This document shows, one piece after another, positions 16,769 to 24,837 of a DNA stretch of 25,406 nucleotides. Each line of letters begins with the position of its first letter. Positions within the stretch are counted from its first letter, which is position 1. The notes beneath the pieces are model-generated. The model was given only the letters and a program-made list of their open reading frames with translations, was not told where the DNA came from and ran no database searches. The DNA is from JAJNPS01 sp031426185 (GTDB taxonomy: Bacteria; Pseudomonadota; Alphaproteobacteria; Rhodobacterales; Rhodobacteraceae), in assembly GCA_031426185.1 (NCBI GenBank), contig JANPKV010000186.1, forward strand, positions 1 to 25,406, in the 5' to 3' direction. The position numbers and the translations under genes were made by a program.

Positions 16769-17353
16769 TCAAATACGGCTCAGGACTTCGTCCACGGTTG
16801 CGATTTCAGCCACCACCGACATGATGTCGAGCGCGGCGTAATGCATCTCGGGGCGTGCGGCTGAACAGGCGTCTTGCGCGACGATGACCTCATACCCCAG
16901 ATCGACTGCCTGTCCGACAGTCGTTACCACCACGGAACTCGTGGCAACGCCCGCCACGACCAGCCGCCCCACCCCCAAAAGCCGCAATATGTCGCCCAAG
17001 CTGGAACCATGGAAGGCGCCGATCCGGTTATGGTTCACCACGAACTCGCCTTCAGCGGGGCCAAGTCCGTCAAGAAACTGCGCCCCCCAGCTGCCTTCGG
17101 TCATCGCCCCAAGTCGCACCACATCGCGAAAAATCTGTGCGTTCTGCAAAACGTCTGCATGGTCTGGCCGGAATGCGATACGAACCGAGACGACCGGCAC
17201 CCCGGCGGCCCGGGCGCCTGCGAGCAGGTGCCCAGCCCGCTCAATCACCTGTTTGCGGCCAATGCCGCCTTCGGCAACGCCAAGGCGGATCTTGCCGTCG
17301 GCATGCAGAACTTCGTTCTGGTAGTGCAGCGCGACAACTGCCGTCCGCGTCAC
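16769..17353 (-). CDS. isochorismatase-fold protein lacking the canonical catalytic triad
   Basis: A 194-residue protein starting at a GTG that overlaps the stop of the metallo-hydrolase gene (GTGA at 17350-17353). The overall pattern is isochorismatase-like: TAVVALHYQNEV, HNRIGAF and VVAGVATSSVVVTTV. Each position of the usual Asp-Lys-Cys triad is changed, with H10 for Asp, H108 for Lys and V141 for Cys. Relatives with a GVATS-type segment and no cysteine exist among annotated cysteine hydrolases, so this is a divergent branch rather than decay, and the frame is intact. It may be a binding or regulatory protein, or use another mechanism. Its partner gene encodes a metallo-hydrolase, in a two-gene operon. 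Confidence 0.82.
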   Translation of the reverse strand: MTRTAVVALHYQNEVLHADGKIRLGVAEGGIGRKQVIERAGHLLAGARAAGVPVVSVRIAFRPDHADVLQNAQIFRDVVRLGAMTEGSWGAQFLDGLGPAEGEFVVNHNRIGAFHGSSLGDILRLLGVGRLVVAGVATSSVVVTTVGQAVDLGYEVIVAQDACSAARPEMHYAALDIMSVVAEIATVDEVLSRI

Positions 17354-18219
17354 AGCGCCCGGTCCTGAAAATAGCGGACAGCGAAGCCGATCCATTCCGG
17401 CGCGTCCCAATCCGGATGCCGGACCTGCATCTGCATTGTGATCGCGTCGGCGCTGCCTCCCGCCTGCACCGCAGCAGCCACGGCGCGGATGTAGGCGGCG
17501 ACATCTTTCAGGATCCCGACCCCACCGACGGCACCATGACCCGGCACCACGATGTCCGGAGCGAGGTTTACCATCGCATCCAGCGCGGTCAGCCAGCCGT
17601 GCGCATCGATGTCTGCATCGTCGGGCGGAAACCATGGGAAGATCGGGAAGATCCGTTCTTCGGCCAGATCACCGGTGAAAAGAATACGGTCAGCTGGCAG
17701 CCAGACGACCTGATCCGCCAGTGTATGCGCCCTGCCCCATGTGCGAAGCAAAACAGTTCGGCCTCCCAGGTCGATCGAATGCTCGGGACCGTCGTAAAGC
17801 GCGTCGGCCATCACAAGCTCGGTGCCATCAAGGGCCGCTGCCACATCCGGCGACATCCCCCGAAACATCTCCAGGTAGCCCCCACCCTTCGCTGCGAACT
17901 CGGCCGCCTGAGCACGGTTGTACAGGATCTGCGCGCTGCCCTTGAACGCTTGCGCACCAAATCCGTGCTCAGGGTGAAAATGCGTCAAGGTAAGGATGAG
18001 CCTGCGCCCCGCCGCAACCTCTTGCGCGGCCTTAAGCACTGCCGCGCCGTTTGCCGGCCCCATACCGGTATCGACGACAAGCGCTGAATGCGTGCCGAGA
18101 ATGATGCCGATGTTTGGCACAAGAGGCACGCGCTGATCGGCGATTACAAAGACGCCCGGTGCGATCTCTTGTGGATCGGCCTTGACGACCGGCGGGGGCA
18201 CGGCAGAGCGATCTGACAT
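17350..18219 (-). CDS. metallo-beta-lactamase-fold hydrolase
   Basis: A 289-residue MBL-fold protein. The metal motif is H80-F-H82-P-E84-H85, with Glu in place of the usual Asp. It is followed by H165 (GRAHT), D184 (FTGDLAEE) and H228 (VPGHG), so all other ligands are present. No signal peptide is visible. AAGGAA lies about 9 bases before the ATG at 18219. It is the first gene of a two-gene operon with the isochorismatase-like protein and is divergent from the MarR gene. MBL hydrolases of this kind often act on lactones, thioesters or similar intermediates. The substrate is unknown. Confidence 0.88.
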   Translation of the reverse strand: MSDRSAVPPPVVKADPQEIAPGVFVIADQRVPLVPNIGIILGTHSALVVDTGMGPANGAAVLKAAQEVAAGRRLILTLTHFHPEHGFGAQAFKGSAQILYNRAQAAEFAAKGGGYLEMFRGMSPDVAAALDGTELVMADALYDGPEHSIDLGGRTVLLRTWGRAHTLADQVVWLPADRILFTGDLAEERIFPIFPWFPPDDADIDAHGWLTALDAMVNLAPDIVVPGHGAVGGVGILKDVAAYIRAVAAAVQAGGSADAITMQMQVRHPDWDAPEWIGFAVRYFQDRAL

Positions 18220-18362
18220 CCGGCACGGTTCCTTCTGGCGGCTTGCCTGCGGTGCCCGCGAACGGCACAGCTTGAGGTTTGCAATCGTTACTATATGGTT
18301 AGCACTATAATGAACGATCTACTTGGAACGCAAGTGAACTGCAGCGCTAGACCCTGGCACCA
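18220..18362. promoter_or_regulatory. divergent promoter region with inverted arms ATCGTT/AACGAT
   Basis: This 143-base gap separates the - strand metallo-hydrolase gene from the + strand MarR gene. The arms ATCGTT (18284-18289) and AACGAT (18313-18318) flank an AT-rich centre. On the + strand a perfect TATAAT sits at 18306-18311; on the - strand TATAGT boxes occur at 18309-18304 and 18295-18290. A regulator binding both arms would cover both -10 boxes, a common autoregulatory layout for MarR genes. Confidence 0.55.
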
Positions 18363-18878
18363 TTGCCCGGCCGTTTCTCCGTGAAAGAAGCCGCACCAGA
18401 GTCATTGAAGGAACCGCCAATCCTGCCAACTTCCAGCAGTTTTGGGCACAATCTGCGGCAGACGCATCGATTGATACAGCGAGACCTGACCAACCGGATT
18501 GCAGGACTGGGTCTGAGCATCGGCGAATGGTATGCCCTGCGGGCGCTGTGGGAAACCGACGGGCTCACTCAGACCGAACTGGCCAGCAAGGCCAGGGTGG
18601 CGGGGGCTGCGATGGTCAGTTCCGTGCGGCAACTGCTGGTACGCGGCTTGGTGTCGCGCCAGCGCCCGGCCAATGACGGGCGAAAGTTCATCATTACGCT
18701 GACCAGAAAAGGCTGGGATCTGGAGCACCCCGCCATTGAAGCCGCGATCGCAGCAAACAGCCTTGCTCTCACCGGCATCCCTGCAGAGGACGTCGCGCTC
18801 TGTTTGCGCGTTCTGCGAACGGCGCAGGACAATCTGCAGAACATGGCGTCTTCTGAAACGCCCGACCGTGAGGACTGA
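18363..18878 (+). CDS. MarR-family transcriptional regulator
   Basis: About 171 residues with the MarR winged helix: LGLSIGEWYALRALWETDGL, then TQTELASKARVAGAAMVSSV as the recognition part, RGLVSRQRPANDGRKFIITL as the wing, and long terminal helices for dimerisation. The start is unsure: a TTG at 18363 and a GTG at 18381 are both possible, neither with a clear ribosome site, and a stop lies in frame at 18348. It is divergent from the metallo-hydrolase operon. MarR proteins usually repress neighbouring genes until an aromatic or related ligand binds. It is the best candidate for controlling both that operon and the large catabolic operon. Confidence 0.88.
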   Translation: MPGRFSVKEAAPESLKEPPILPTSSSFGHNLRQTHRLIQRDLTNRIAGLGLSIGEWYALRALWETDGLTQTELASKARVAGAAMVSSVRQLLVRGLVSRQRPANDGRKFIITLTRKGWDLEHPAIEAAIAANSLALTGIPAEDVALCLRVLRTAQDNLQNMASSETPDRED

Positions 18879-19083
18879 TGCCGTATGAGGCATTGCGTTA
18901 GACCACGCGTTCGCGAACTGCTTCACCTTGGGTGCGCTCCGCAGCCTGTAGTGCGACTGACGGCAATAACATCTCTCTGATCATTGGCTGTCGCCATCCC
19001 CTGCCCATCAAGCCCGCACCGACGATGCTTGCCGCTGCGCGCGGAGCCAACTTTCCAAACAAAAACAGAAGTTTACGCGAGCC
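18879..19083. other. 205-base gap between convergent genes
   Basis: The gap separates the MarR gene from the end of the methyltransferase gene. A weak 5-bp hairpin (ATGCC...GGCAT, around 18878-18893) follows the MarR stop without a T-run. A short open frame of about 57 codons on the - strand has no start, ribosome site or recognisable motif. I see no gene here. Confidence 0.5.
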
Positions 19084-19932
19084 TCAGTCAGAGGTCCGGC
19101 ATGTGAACAGGTTGATGACGGCGGGGACGTTGACCTTCTGCCCTTGCAGGAACTGCTCGAATGCTTTCGCCACGTCATCCTCGATGGCCTCCGCGTCCTT
19201 TTTGCTTCCTCCGAGCGCCTTGACGATACGCGCCGCCGGGCCCACCCGGCTTGCTGCCCTGGCAGCGCCGCGCGGGCCGCCCGGAGGTGTGAGAAGGCAC
19301 GCGACGGCCTCGCCTCCGACATCCATCAGACCGGCTTTCGCCATAACGCCTGTCACATAGGCGATATCCTCGAATGCGGTTGGTCCGGGAGCGCGCGGGT
19401 CACCGGGTTCTGTGGTTCCCAGCCTCGCCTCGGCCGCCCGCTTCGGAATGTCAAACCAAGGGTTCTGGCCCACACTTGCCCAGCAAACGAACACCATCCG
19501 TCCACCGCGCCGCATCGCCGCCGCAAGGTTTCCGAACGCCGAGACCGGATCGGAGAAAAAGCTCATGCCAATCCGGGAGACGAGGATGTCGAACGCCTCC
19601 AGCGCAAAGCGATGGGTCTGCGCATCAGCCAGCAAGAAGGCAGCATTGCCCGCCCCCGCGTTCCGCGCGCGCACTATCGCCCGATCGAGCAACGGCTTTG
19701 AGATGTCAACGCCAAGAACGCGACCTGCAGTCGCGCGCCCCGCTGCTCCGATCGTGCTGGCACCCGTCCCGCATCCGATGTCGACAACCCGATCGCCCGC
19801 CCCAATATTCGCCGCGTTGAGCATAAGGTCCAGCAACCCTGCCATGGCAGTATCGAGGGCAGCTTCATGCTCGAGCCACTTCAGGCCCGCAGATGACGTC
19901 CAATAATCCTCCTGGGCTTGGTTCGCGTCCAT
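19084..19932 (-). CDS. class I SAM-dependent methyltransferase
   Basis: A 282-residue protein from the ATG at 19932 (MDANQAQEDYW), preceded by GGGGGGAC; a longer frame from 19971 would translate the repeat-containing leader. The SAM-binding motif I is VVDIGCGTGAST at 49-60, followed by an acidic residue at the end of the second strand (LGVDIS). The DILVSRIGMSFFSDP region fits the post-motif II area. The N-terminal segment WTSSAGLKWLEHEAALD is typical of a large group of small-molecule methyltransferases. It is a single gene, convergent with the MarR gene and not linked by overlap to the catabolic operons. The methyl acceptor is unknown. Confidence 0.87.
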   Translation of the reverse strand: MDANQAQEDYWTSSAGLKWLEHEAALDTAMAGLLDLMLNAANIGAGDRVVDIGCGTGASTIGAAGRATAGRVLGVDISKPLLDRAIVRARNAGAGNAAFLLADAQTHRFALEAFDILVSRIGMSFFSDPVSAFGNLAAAMRRGGRMVFVCWASVGQNPWFDIPKRAAEARLGTTEPGDPRAPGPTAFEDIAYVTGVMAKAGLMDVGGEAVACLLTPPGGPRGAARAASRVGPAARIVKALGGSKKDAEAIEDDVAKAFEQFLQGQKVNVPAVINLFTCRTSD

Positions 19933-19938
19933 GACCGA

Positions 19939-19964
19939 GTCCCCCCAAATGGTCCCCCCGAATG
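19939..19964. repeat. tandem 13-bp repeat at the methyltransferase ribosome site
   Basis: GTCCCCCCAAATG (19939-19951) is followed directly by GTCCCCCCGAATG (19952-19964), identical at 12 of 13 positions. On the - strand this gives two GGGGGGAC blocks, the nearer about 6 bases before the methyltransferase ATG. It looks like a recent slippage duplication of the ribosome-binding region. Confidence 0.8.
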
Positions 19965-20056
19965 CCGCCACCCAACATTACCACAAGAATCGCCAAATGT
20001 CTTCTTGGCCCGCATGTCGACGCGCGCCGGCGAGAGCGGGAAGACACAAGACAGGC

Positions 20057-20389
20057 CTATTTGCCCGGGTCACGCCACAGCCATTCAGCCAGGGCGTAGT
20101 TGCGCTCGATGATCCGGCTGGCAGTCTCTTGGCCATGCGTTTCGACCAGGGTTGCACCTTCTGACAGGAAGGAGCGACCCAGCCCTGCCCTGCCGCCGTC
20201 AAGACGGTAACCCAAAGCCTCAAGCAGTGTCGGGTAGACATCCATCATCGACCCGAGCCGCTCGATGCGCCTTGGTGCACCGGAAGAAAGCAGGAAGAAC
20301 ATGTTTTCGCGTCTGTCAGCCACGCTATCAAATTGCTTTTGAAGCGTGTTTTCTCCCATCAAGTGATCGCTCAGCACACATGACAAAAA
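20057..20389 (-). pseudogene. 5'-truncated sulfatase/phosphoglycerol transferase-like remnant
   Basis: About 110 codons that resemble only the C-terminal end of sulfatase-fold transferases (LTA synthase/OpgB-like). Landmarks are SDHLMGENTL, RRENMFFLLSSG, SMMDVYPTLLEALGYRL and GRAGLGRSFL, followed by an amphipathic tail to a TGA-type end. The catalytic N-terminal domain, with its Thr/Ser nucleophile, and the membrane segments are absent. The frame stays open upstream to 20503, but that part runs antisense-like through the end of the deacylase gene with no family resemblance. No good start codon with a ribosome site was found. The most likely explanation is a deletion or rearrangement that fused this tail to the dpp-type operon end. 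Confidence 0.65.
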
Positions 20390-20426
20390 CCCTGATCTAA
20401 GTCGCCATAAACACGCGCAAATACCG

Positions 20427-21593
20427 CTAGCCGATCTTGCAGAACTCACGTGCCGCCCGGCGGAGCATGGTATCGGCCGCAGCAAGTTGACTGCGTTCCA
20501 CATACTCGTCAGGCCGGTGCGCTACGGCGATGGACCCGGGTCCGCAAAGAACGGTCGGAAGGCCGAGATGTCGCAGGAAAAGGCCCGCTTCCGCGCCATA
20601 GGCCACCTTGCTGTGGTCATTGCGCCCGACGATATGCTTCATCGCGGTCACAAGCGGGGACGCGGCGTCGATGGCATGGGCGGGATATTCGTAAATCTGC
20701 TCGAACCGTGCCGTGGCCCCTGGAAACCGCAGACGGGCCTCTGGCAGAATGCGCTGCATCACCTCGGTTTCGATCCGATCAAAGATCGCCTGCTGGTCGA
20801 CCTCCATCAGGTTGCGGAACTCGAAGGTGACGACCGCGTCGGCGGGCACGATGTTGATCGCGGCACCGCCCTCGATCATGCCGACACTCAGGGTGGAATG
20901 CGTCAGATCGAAATCCGCGTCGCTTGGGCCGGTGGCCAGTTCGGCCGCGACGCGCTTGAGATAGACCACAAGCTCGGCTGCGGATTCGATGGCGTTCTGT
21001 CCCTGCGGGGCCAGGCTCGAATGCACCGCGCGGCCGGTGAAATGGCAACGATAGGCGCGCCCCCCTTTGTGCCCGGTGACGACCTGCATCAGCGTGGGTT
21101 CCCCCACAATGCACATGGCGGGCTTTTGTCCCCGGTTTGACAGATCCTGCAGAAGGGTGCGCACGCCGATGCAGCCGATTTCCTCGTCATGGGACAGGGC
21201 CAGATGGACGGGGCGGTCAAGCTGCATCGCCAACAGGTCTGGCACGGCGGCAAGGGCAGCGGCGACAAAGCCCTTCATGTCGGCCGACCCGCGCGCATAC
21301 AGCTTTCCGTCGCGCTCGGTCAGGGTGAAGGCGTCCGATTGCCAGACCTCACCCGTCACGGGCACGCAGTCGGTGTGACCGCTGAGAACAAGGCCCCCGT
21401 CCAGGTCGGGACCGATGGTTGCCCAGAGGTTGGCCTTTGTCCCGGTCGCATCGGGGATCAGGCGCGAGGCGATGCCGTGCGACGCCAGATAGCCCTGCAC
21501 ATAGGCGATCAGGTCGAGGTTCGACTTGGCGCTGGTCGTGTCGAAGGCGACCAGATCGCGCAAGATCAGTTCGGTCGGCGTCATTGCGGTCAC
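20427..21593 (-). CDS. argE: ArgE/DapE-type M20 family deacylase
   Basis: A 388-residue zinc-dependent M20 metallohydrolase. Zinc ligands and catalytic residues are visible as H73-T-D75 (SGHTDCVP), D105 (RGSADMKGF) and E137-E138 (HDEEIG), with GEPT near 165 and a dimerisation domain around RAVHSSLAPQG. It resembles N-acetylornithine deacetylase. The GTG at 21593 overlaps the DUF1028 gene stop (GTGA), and an ATG at 21584 is an alternative start. Being last in a peptide-transporter operon, it more likely deacylates imported N-acyl amino acids or dipeptide-like compounds than serves arginine synthesis. The gene symbol reflects family resemblance only. Confidence 0.87.
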   Translation of the reverse strand: MTAMTPTELILRDLVAFDTTSAKSNLDLIAYVQGYLASHGIASRLIPDATGTKANLWATIGPDLDGGLVLSGHTDCVPVTGEVWQSDAFTLTERDGKLYARGSADMKGFVAAALAAVPDLLAMQLDRPVHLALSHDEEIGCIGVRTLLQDLSNRGQKPAMCIVGEPTLMQVVTGHKGGRAYRCHFTGRAVHSSLAPQGQNAIESAAELVVYLKRVAAELATGPSDADFDLTHSTLSVGMIEGGAAINIVPADAVVTFEFRNLMEVDQQAIFDRIETEVMQRILPEARLRFPGATARFEQIYEYPAHAIDAASPLVTAMKHIVGRNDHSKVAYGAEAGLFLRHLGLPTVLCGPGSIAVAHRPDEYVERSQLAAADTMLRRAAREFCKIG

Positions 21594-22327
21594 AGCCCGC
21601 CCGATCCGCCGGGACGGTAGGGCGGCGGGGTCAACAGCATTCCGGTGACGTCCGCAGGCAAGGATGCCAACGGGTTGGCGCGCGTCGGCATGCCCTTGGT
21701 AAAGGTGAGAAGCTGGTGCTTTGCAATTTCAAAGATGCGACGCAACTCGGATACCGGGTTGCGGTGTTCATCGACGCGGATATCCAGCCAGGGATAGGCC
21801 TCGCGGTTAAAGACCTTCAGCGCCGCCGATTGCTTGCCGCGTTTGTCGCCGCCCGCAGCCTGCCCGGCCTCAAGCACCAGCATCAGCCGTTCGGTCAGGT
21901 CGGAAGCCGCGCTGGCCTTGGCGGCGGCGGCCATGGCGTTGACGGTTTCCGCACCGACCAGCATGTTGCCCTGCACGGTAAAGCCGTCGCCCAGGATATG
22001 GCCAGCATAGGTCACGCAAGAAGCGCCCGTATGGGCGGCGACCCGGCCTTGCGCGTCCACGATGCCCACCTGCCGGTCATCGCGCCCCGGGTCTTCGGCC
22101 AGCAGCTTGGTCAACGTGTCTTCGGCCGAAAGCCCCTGTTCCAGCAGTTTCAGCCCGTCGATGCCGAGGTAGGGATTGACCCAGGACTGCGTCGCGATGG
22201 CACCGACGCCTTCCTTGATGTAGCTGCATATCCCGCCCACGGCCGGAACCGCGGTGGAGACTGCCACGCCCAGCATGCCGGTGCGCGGGCAACGGGCCGC
22301 GATGGAAAAGGTATTGAGTTGGAACAT
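21590..22327 (-). CDS. DUF1028 family protein (Ntn-hydrolase-like)
   Basis: A 245-residue protein with the DUF1028 pattern: TFSIAARCPRTGMLGVAVST at 6-25, VPAVGGICSYIKEGVGAIATQ, and GMLVGAETVNAM near 140. The family has an Ntn-hydrolase-like fold and no established substrate. AGGAG lies about 7 bases before the ATG at 22327. The gene sits between the dppF-type ATPase gene and the M20 deacylase gene, so it probably helps process the imported compound, for example by amide cleavage. A C-terminal Gly/Pro-rich tail (PPPYRPGGSGG) is unusual but open. Confidence 0.87.
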   Translation of the reverse strand: MFQLNTFSIAARCPRTGMLGVAVSTAVPAVGGICSYIKEGVGAIATQSWVNPYLGIDGLKLLEQGLSAEDTLTKLLAEDPGRDDRQVGIVDAQGRVAAHTGASCVTYAGHILGDGFTVQGNMLVGAETVNAMAAAAKASAASDLTERLMLVLEAGQAAGGDKRGKQSAALKVFNREAYPWLDIRVDEHRNPVSELRRIFEIAKHQLLTFTKGMPTRANPLASLPADVTGMLLTPPPYRPGGSGGL

Positions 22328-22344
22328 CGTGTCACTCCTGGAGG

Positions 22345-23148
22345 TCAGAGGGCCTGCATCAGCTTGCGGTGGTCGGGAACCGCCGCGATCAGCGTCTTGG
22401 TGTAATCGTGGCGCGGGTCGCCAAAGACCTGATCCGCCGCGCCATATTCGACCAGCTTGCCGTGGCGCATCACGGCGATCTGGTCGCTGACCTGGCGGAT
22501 CACGGCAAGGTTGTGGCTGACGAAGATGGCGGTCAGACCCAGATCGCGCCGGATGTCGTCAAAGAGATCCAGCACCTGCGCCTGCACCGACACGTCCAGC
22601 GCCGAGGTCGGCTCATCCGCAAGCACCACCTCGGGCTGCAGGATCACGGCGCGCGCGATGGCGATACGCTGCTTTTGGCCACCTGATAACTGATGCGGGT
22701 GGCGGTCGATGGCATCCTTTGGAAGGCCCACCCGTTCAAGCAGAGCCACCACCCTGGCCCGCCGGCTGTCGCGGTCGCCGATCCCGTGTACCTCGAGCGG
22801 GGCGGACAGGATCTGGCCGATGCTTTGGCGCGGGTTGAAGGACGAGGCGGGGTTTTGAAAGATGGGCTGCACCTTGCGACGAAAGGCCTTCAGGTCTGCC
22901 CCCTTCAGCTTCCAGATATCTTGCCCGTCGACCAGAACCGAGCCGGAGGTTGGCTCGATCAACCGCAAAGCCATGCGCAACAGGGTGGATTTTCCCGAGC
23001 CGGATTCGCCCACGATCCCCAGCGTCTGGCCGCGTCGGACCGACAGGGTCACGTCGTCCACTGCCCTCGTTCCGGCAGACCGTTGAATCAGCCCGCTGCC
23101 GCCGAAGACCTTGGTGACCGAATTGATCCGGATCACGTCATCGGTCAT
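22345..23148 (-). CDS. peptide-type ABC transporter ATPase DppF/OppF
   Basis: A 267-residue ATPase from the ATG at 23148, which overlaps the dppD-type stop (ATGA). Walker A is GESGSGKST at about 48-56, the signature is LSGGQKQRIAIARA, and Walker B is VVLADEPTSALDV. The FQNPASSFNPRQSIGQIL Q-loop region is characteristic of the DppF/OppF subfamily. The C-terminal extension with a cysteine cluster seen in many relatives is short here. It drives import together with the preceding ATPase. The likely substrates are peptides or small peptide-like compounds. Confidence 0.92.
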   Translation of the reverse strand: MTDDVIRINSVTKVFGGSGLIQRSAGTRAVDDVTLSVRRGQTLGIVGESGSGKSTLLRMALRLIEPTSGSVLVDGQDIWKLKGADLKAFRRKVQPIFQNPASSFNPRQSIGQILSAPLEVHGIGDRDSRRARVVALLERVGLPKDAIDRHPHQLSGGQKQRIAIARAVILQPEVVLADEPTSALDVSVQAQVLDLFDDIRRDLGLTAIFVSHNLAVIRQVSDQIAVMRHGKLVEYGAADQVFGDPRHDYTKTLIAAVPDHRKLMQAL

Positions 23149-24008
23149 GCCAGACCTGCTTTCCGACGCGGGCCGTGGATGCTCGGCGTCGCAGCCAGCA
23201 GCATCTGCGTGTAGTCTTCCTTGGGGTCGCGGAAGATGCGCGCGACCGAGCCCTGTTCGACGATGCGGCCATGACGCATGACATAGACCCAGTCGCACAG
23301 TTCGGCCACCACACCGAGGTCATGGGTGATGAACAGGATCGATGTGCCCCGCGATGTGCGGATGTCGCGCAAAAGGTCCAGGACCTGGGCCTGAACGGTG
23401 ACGTCCAGCGCGGTGGTGGGCTCGTCCGCGATCAAAAGGCTGGGGGCCAGCGCCAGCCCCATCGCGATCATGGCGCGTTGTTGCATCCCGCCGGAAAACT
23501 GGTGCGGAAAGGACCGGGCCTGTTCGGCCGGGCGGGCAATCCCCACAGCTTCCAGCAGCTGCGTCGCCGCCCCTGCCACGGACTTCAGCGCCTTGCCACC
23601 ATGCAGCGACAAAGGCTCTGCCACCTGCAGGCCCACCCGCATGGTCGGGTTCAGCGCCTGCATCGCATCCTGCGGGATAAGCGCCATCCGGTTGCCGCGC
23701 AGGGCCCGCATCTGGCCCTCGCTTTGCGCCAGAATGTCGATATCGCCCAACCGCACCCGCCCCGAAGCCACCCGCGCCTGCCGTGGCAACAGTCGCAACG
23801 CCGCCAGCGCGCTCAGCGTCTTGCCAGAACCGGATTCACCGATCACGCCGACAATTTCGCCCGGCATCACCTTCAATGACACGTCGTGGACAACCGGCGT
23901 CCAGACGCGACGACGCGAAAACTCGATGCTCAGCCCCTCGACCGACAGCGTGGGCACGGCACCGGGCGTGTCATGAACCCGAAGGTCATCGGAGGTTTGG
24001 GTGCCCAT
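23145..24008 (-). CDS. peptide-type ABC transporter ATPase DppD/OppD
   Basis: A 287-residue ATPase. Walker A is GESGSGKT at 58-65, the Q-loop is LIPQDAMQALNPTMRVG, the signature is FSGGMQQRAMIAMGLA, and Walker B is LLIADEPTTALDV. An N-terminal extension of about 20 residues precedes the core. The ATG at 24008 is one base downstream of the permease stop (TGACATG). It forms the heterodimeric motor with the DppF-type protein. Confidence 0.92.
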   Translation of the reverse strand: MGTQTSDDLRVHDTPGAVPTLSVEGLSIEFSRRRVWTPVVHDVSLKVMPGEIVGVIGESGSGKTLSALAALRLLPRQARVASGRVRLGDIDILAQSEGQMRALRGNRMALIPQDAMQALNPTMRVGLQVAEPLSLHGGKALKSVAGAATQLLEAVGIARPAEQARSFPHQFSGGMQQRAMIAMGLALAPSLLIADEPTTALDVTVQAQVLDLLRDIRTSRGTSILFITHDLGVVAELCDWVYVMRHGRIVEQGSVARIFRDPKEDYTQMLLAATPSIHGPRRKAGLA

Positions 24009-24009
24009 G

Positions 24010-24837
24010 TCAGTCCTTCATATGCGGATCGAGCGCATCGCGCAGCCCGTCGCCCACAAGGTTGAAGCCGATGACGGTCAGAAAGATAGCCATGCCGGGG
24101 GCGATGCTCATGATCGCCGACTGTGCCATGAAGCCGCGCCCGGTGTTCAGCATGTTGCCCCAGCTCGGCTCTGGCGGCTGTGCGCCCAGACCGAGGAACG
24201 ACAGGGCGGATTCCAGCAAGATCGCGTAAGAGAACGCGACGGCCGCCTCGACCAGCAAGGGCGCTATGATGTTGGGCATGATTTCACGGAGCAGAATGCG
24301 CCCATGGCTCATCCCGATGGCGCGTGCGGATTCGACATATTGCTCACGCAGGACCACCTCGGTTGCGGCTCGCGCCAGCCTTGAAAAGCCCGGGATGAAA
24401 ACGATGCCGATGGCGATCATGGCATTCAGCACCGAGGTTCCAAGGCTGGCCATCAGCACGACCGCCAGAAGAATCGCCGGGAACGAGAACAAAAGCTCCA
24501 TGAAGCGCATCAGGACCATGTCGACGATGCCGCCGAAATAGGCCGCCGTCACCCCGATGACCGCACCGAACACAAGCCCGATGCCGGCGGCGATGAAGGC
24601 GACCTGCATGGAAATTCGCGCGCCGTAGATGATGCGGGACAGGATATCGCGCCCAAGCTCGTCCGTGCCAAGCCAATGGGTGGCGCCGGGGCCCTGCAGC
24701 ATCGCCGTGTAGTCCAGATCATAGGGCGAGAACGGAGCGATCCAGGGCGCAAAGATGGCGCAGATCAGGATGACACTGATGATCACCGACCCAAGTATGA
24801 CCAGCCGCCAGCGATAGAAATCGAACCCCTCGGTCAC
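24010..24837 (-). CDS. peptide-type ABC transporter permease DppC/OppC
   Basis: A 275-residue permease from the GTG at 24837, which overlaps the upstream permease stop (GTGA); the open frame to 24882 is not needed. A first transmembrane segment (LVILGSVIISVILICAIFAP) is followed by the GTDELGRDILSRIIYGAR motif typical of DppC. The EAA-type loop is YVESARAIGMSHGRILLREI, and LSFLGLGAQPPEPSWG follows. It pairs with the DppB-type protein to form the channel. Confidence 0.94.
   Translation of the reverse strand: MTEGFDFYRWRLVILGSVIISVILICAIFAPWIAPFSPYDLDYTAMLQGPGATHWLGTDELGRDILSRIIYGARISMQVAFIAAGIGLVFGAVIGVTAAYFGGIVDMVLMRFMELLFSFPAILLAVVLMASLGTSVLNAMIAIGIVFIPGFSRLARAATEVVLREQYVESARAIGMSHGRILLREIMPNIIAPLLVEAAVAFSYAILLESALSFLGLGAQPPEPSWGNMLNTGRGFMAQSAIMSIAPGMAIFLTVIGFNLVGDGLRDALDPHMKD

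Noticed and set aside
18878..18893. Hairpin after the MarR gene as a terminator
   Set aside because: The stem is only 5 bp (ATGCC/GGCAT) and no T-run follows.
18900..19083. A roughly 57-codon open stretch on the - strand containing IVGAGLMGRGWRQPM
   Set aside because: It has no start codon with a ribosome site and no convincing family resemblance. An open stretch this short is expected by chance at this GC content.
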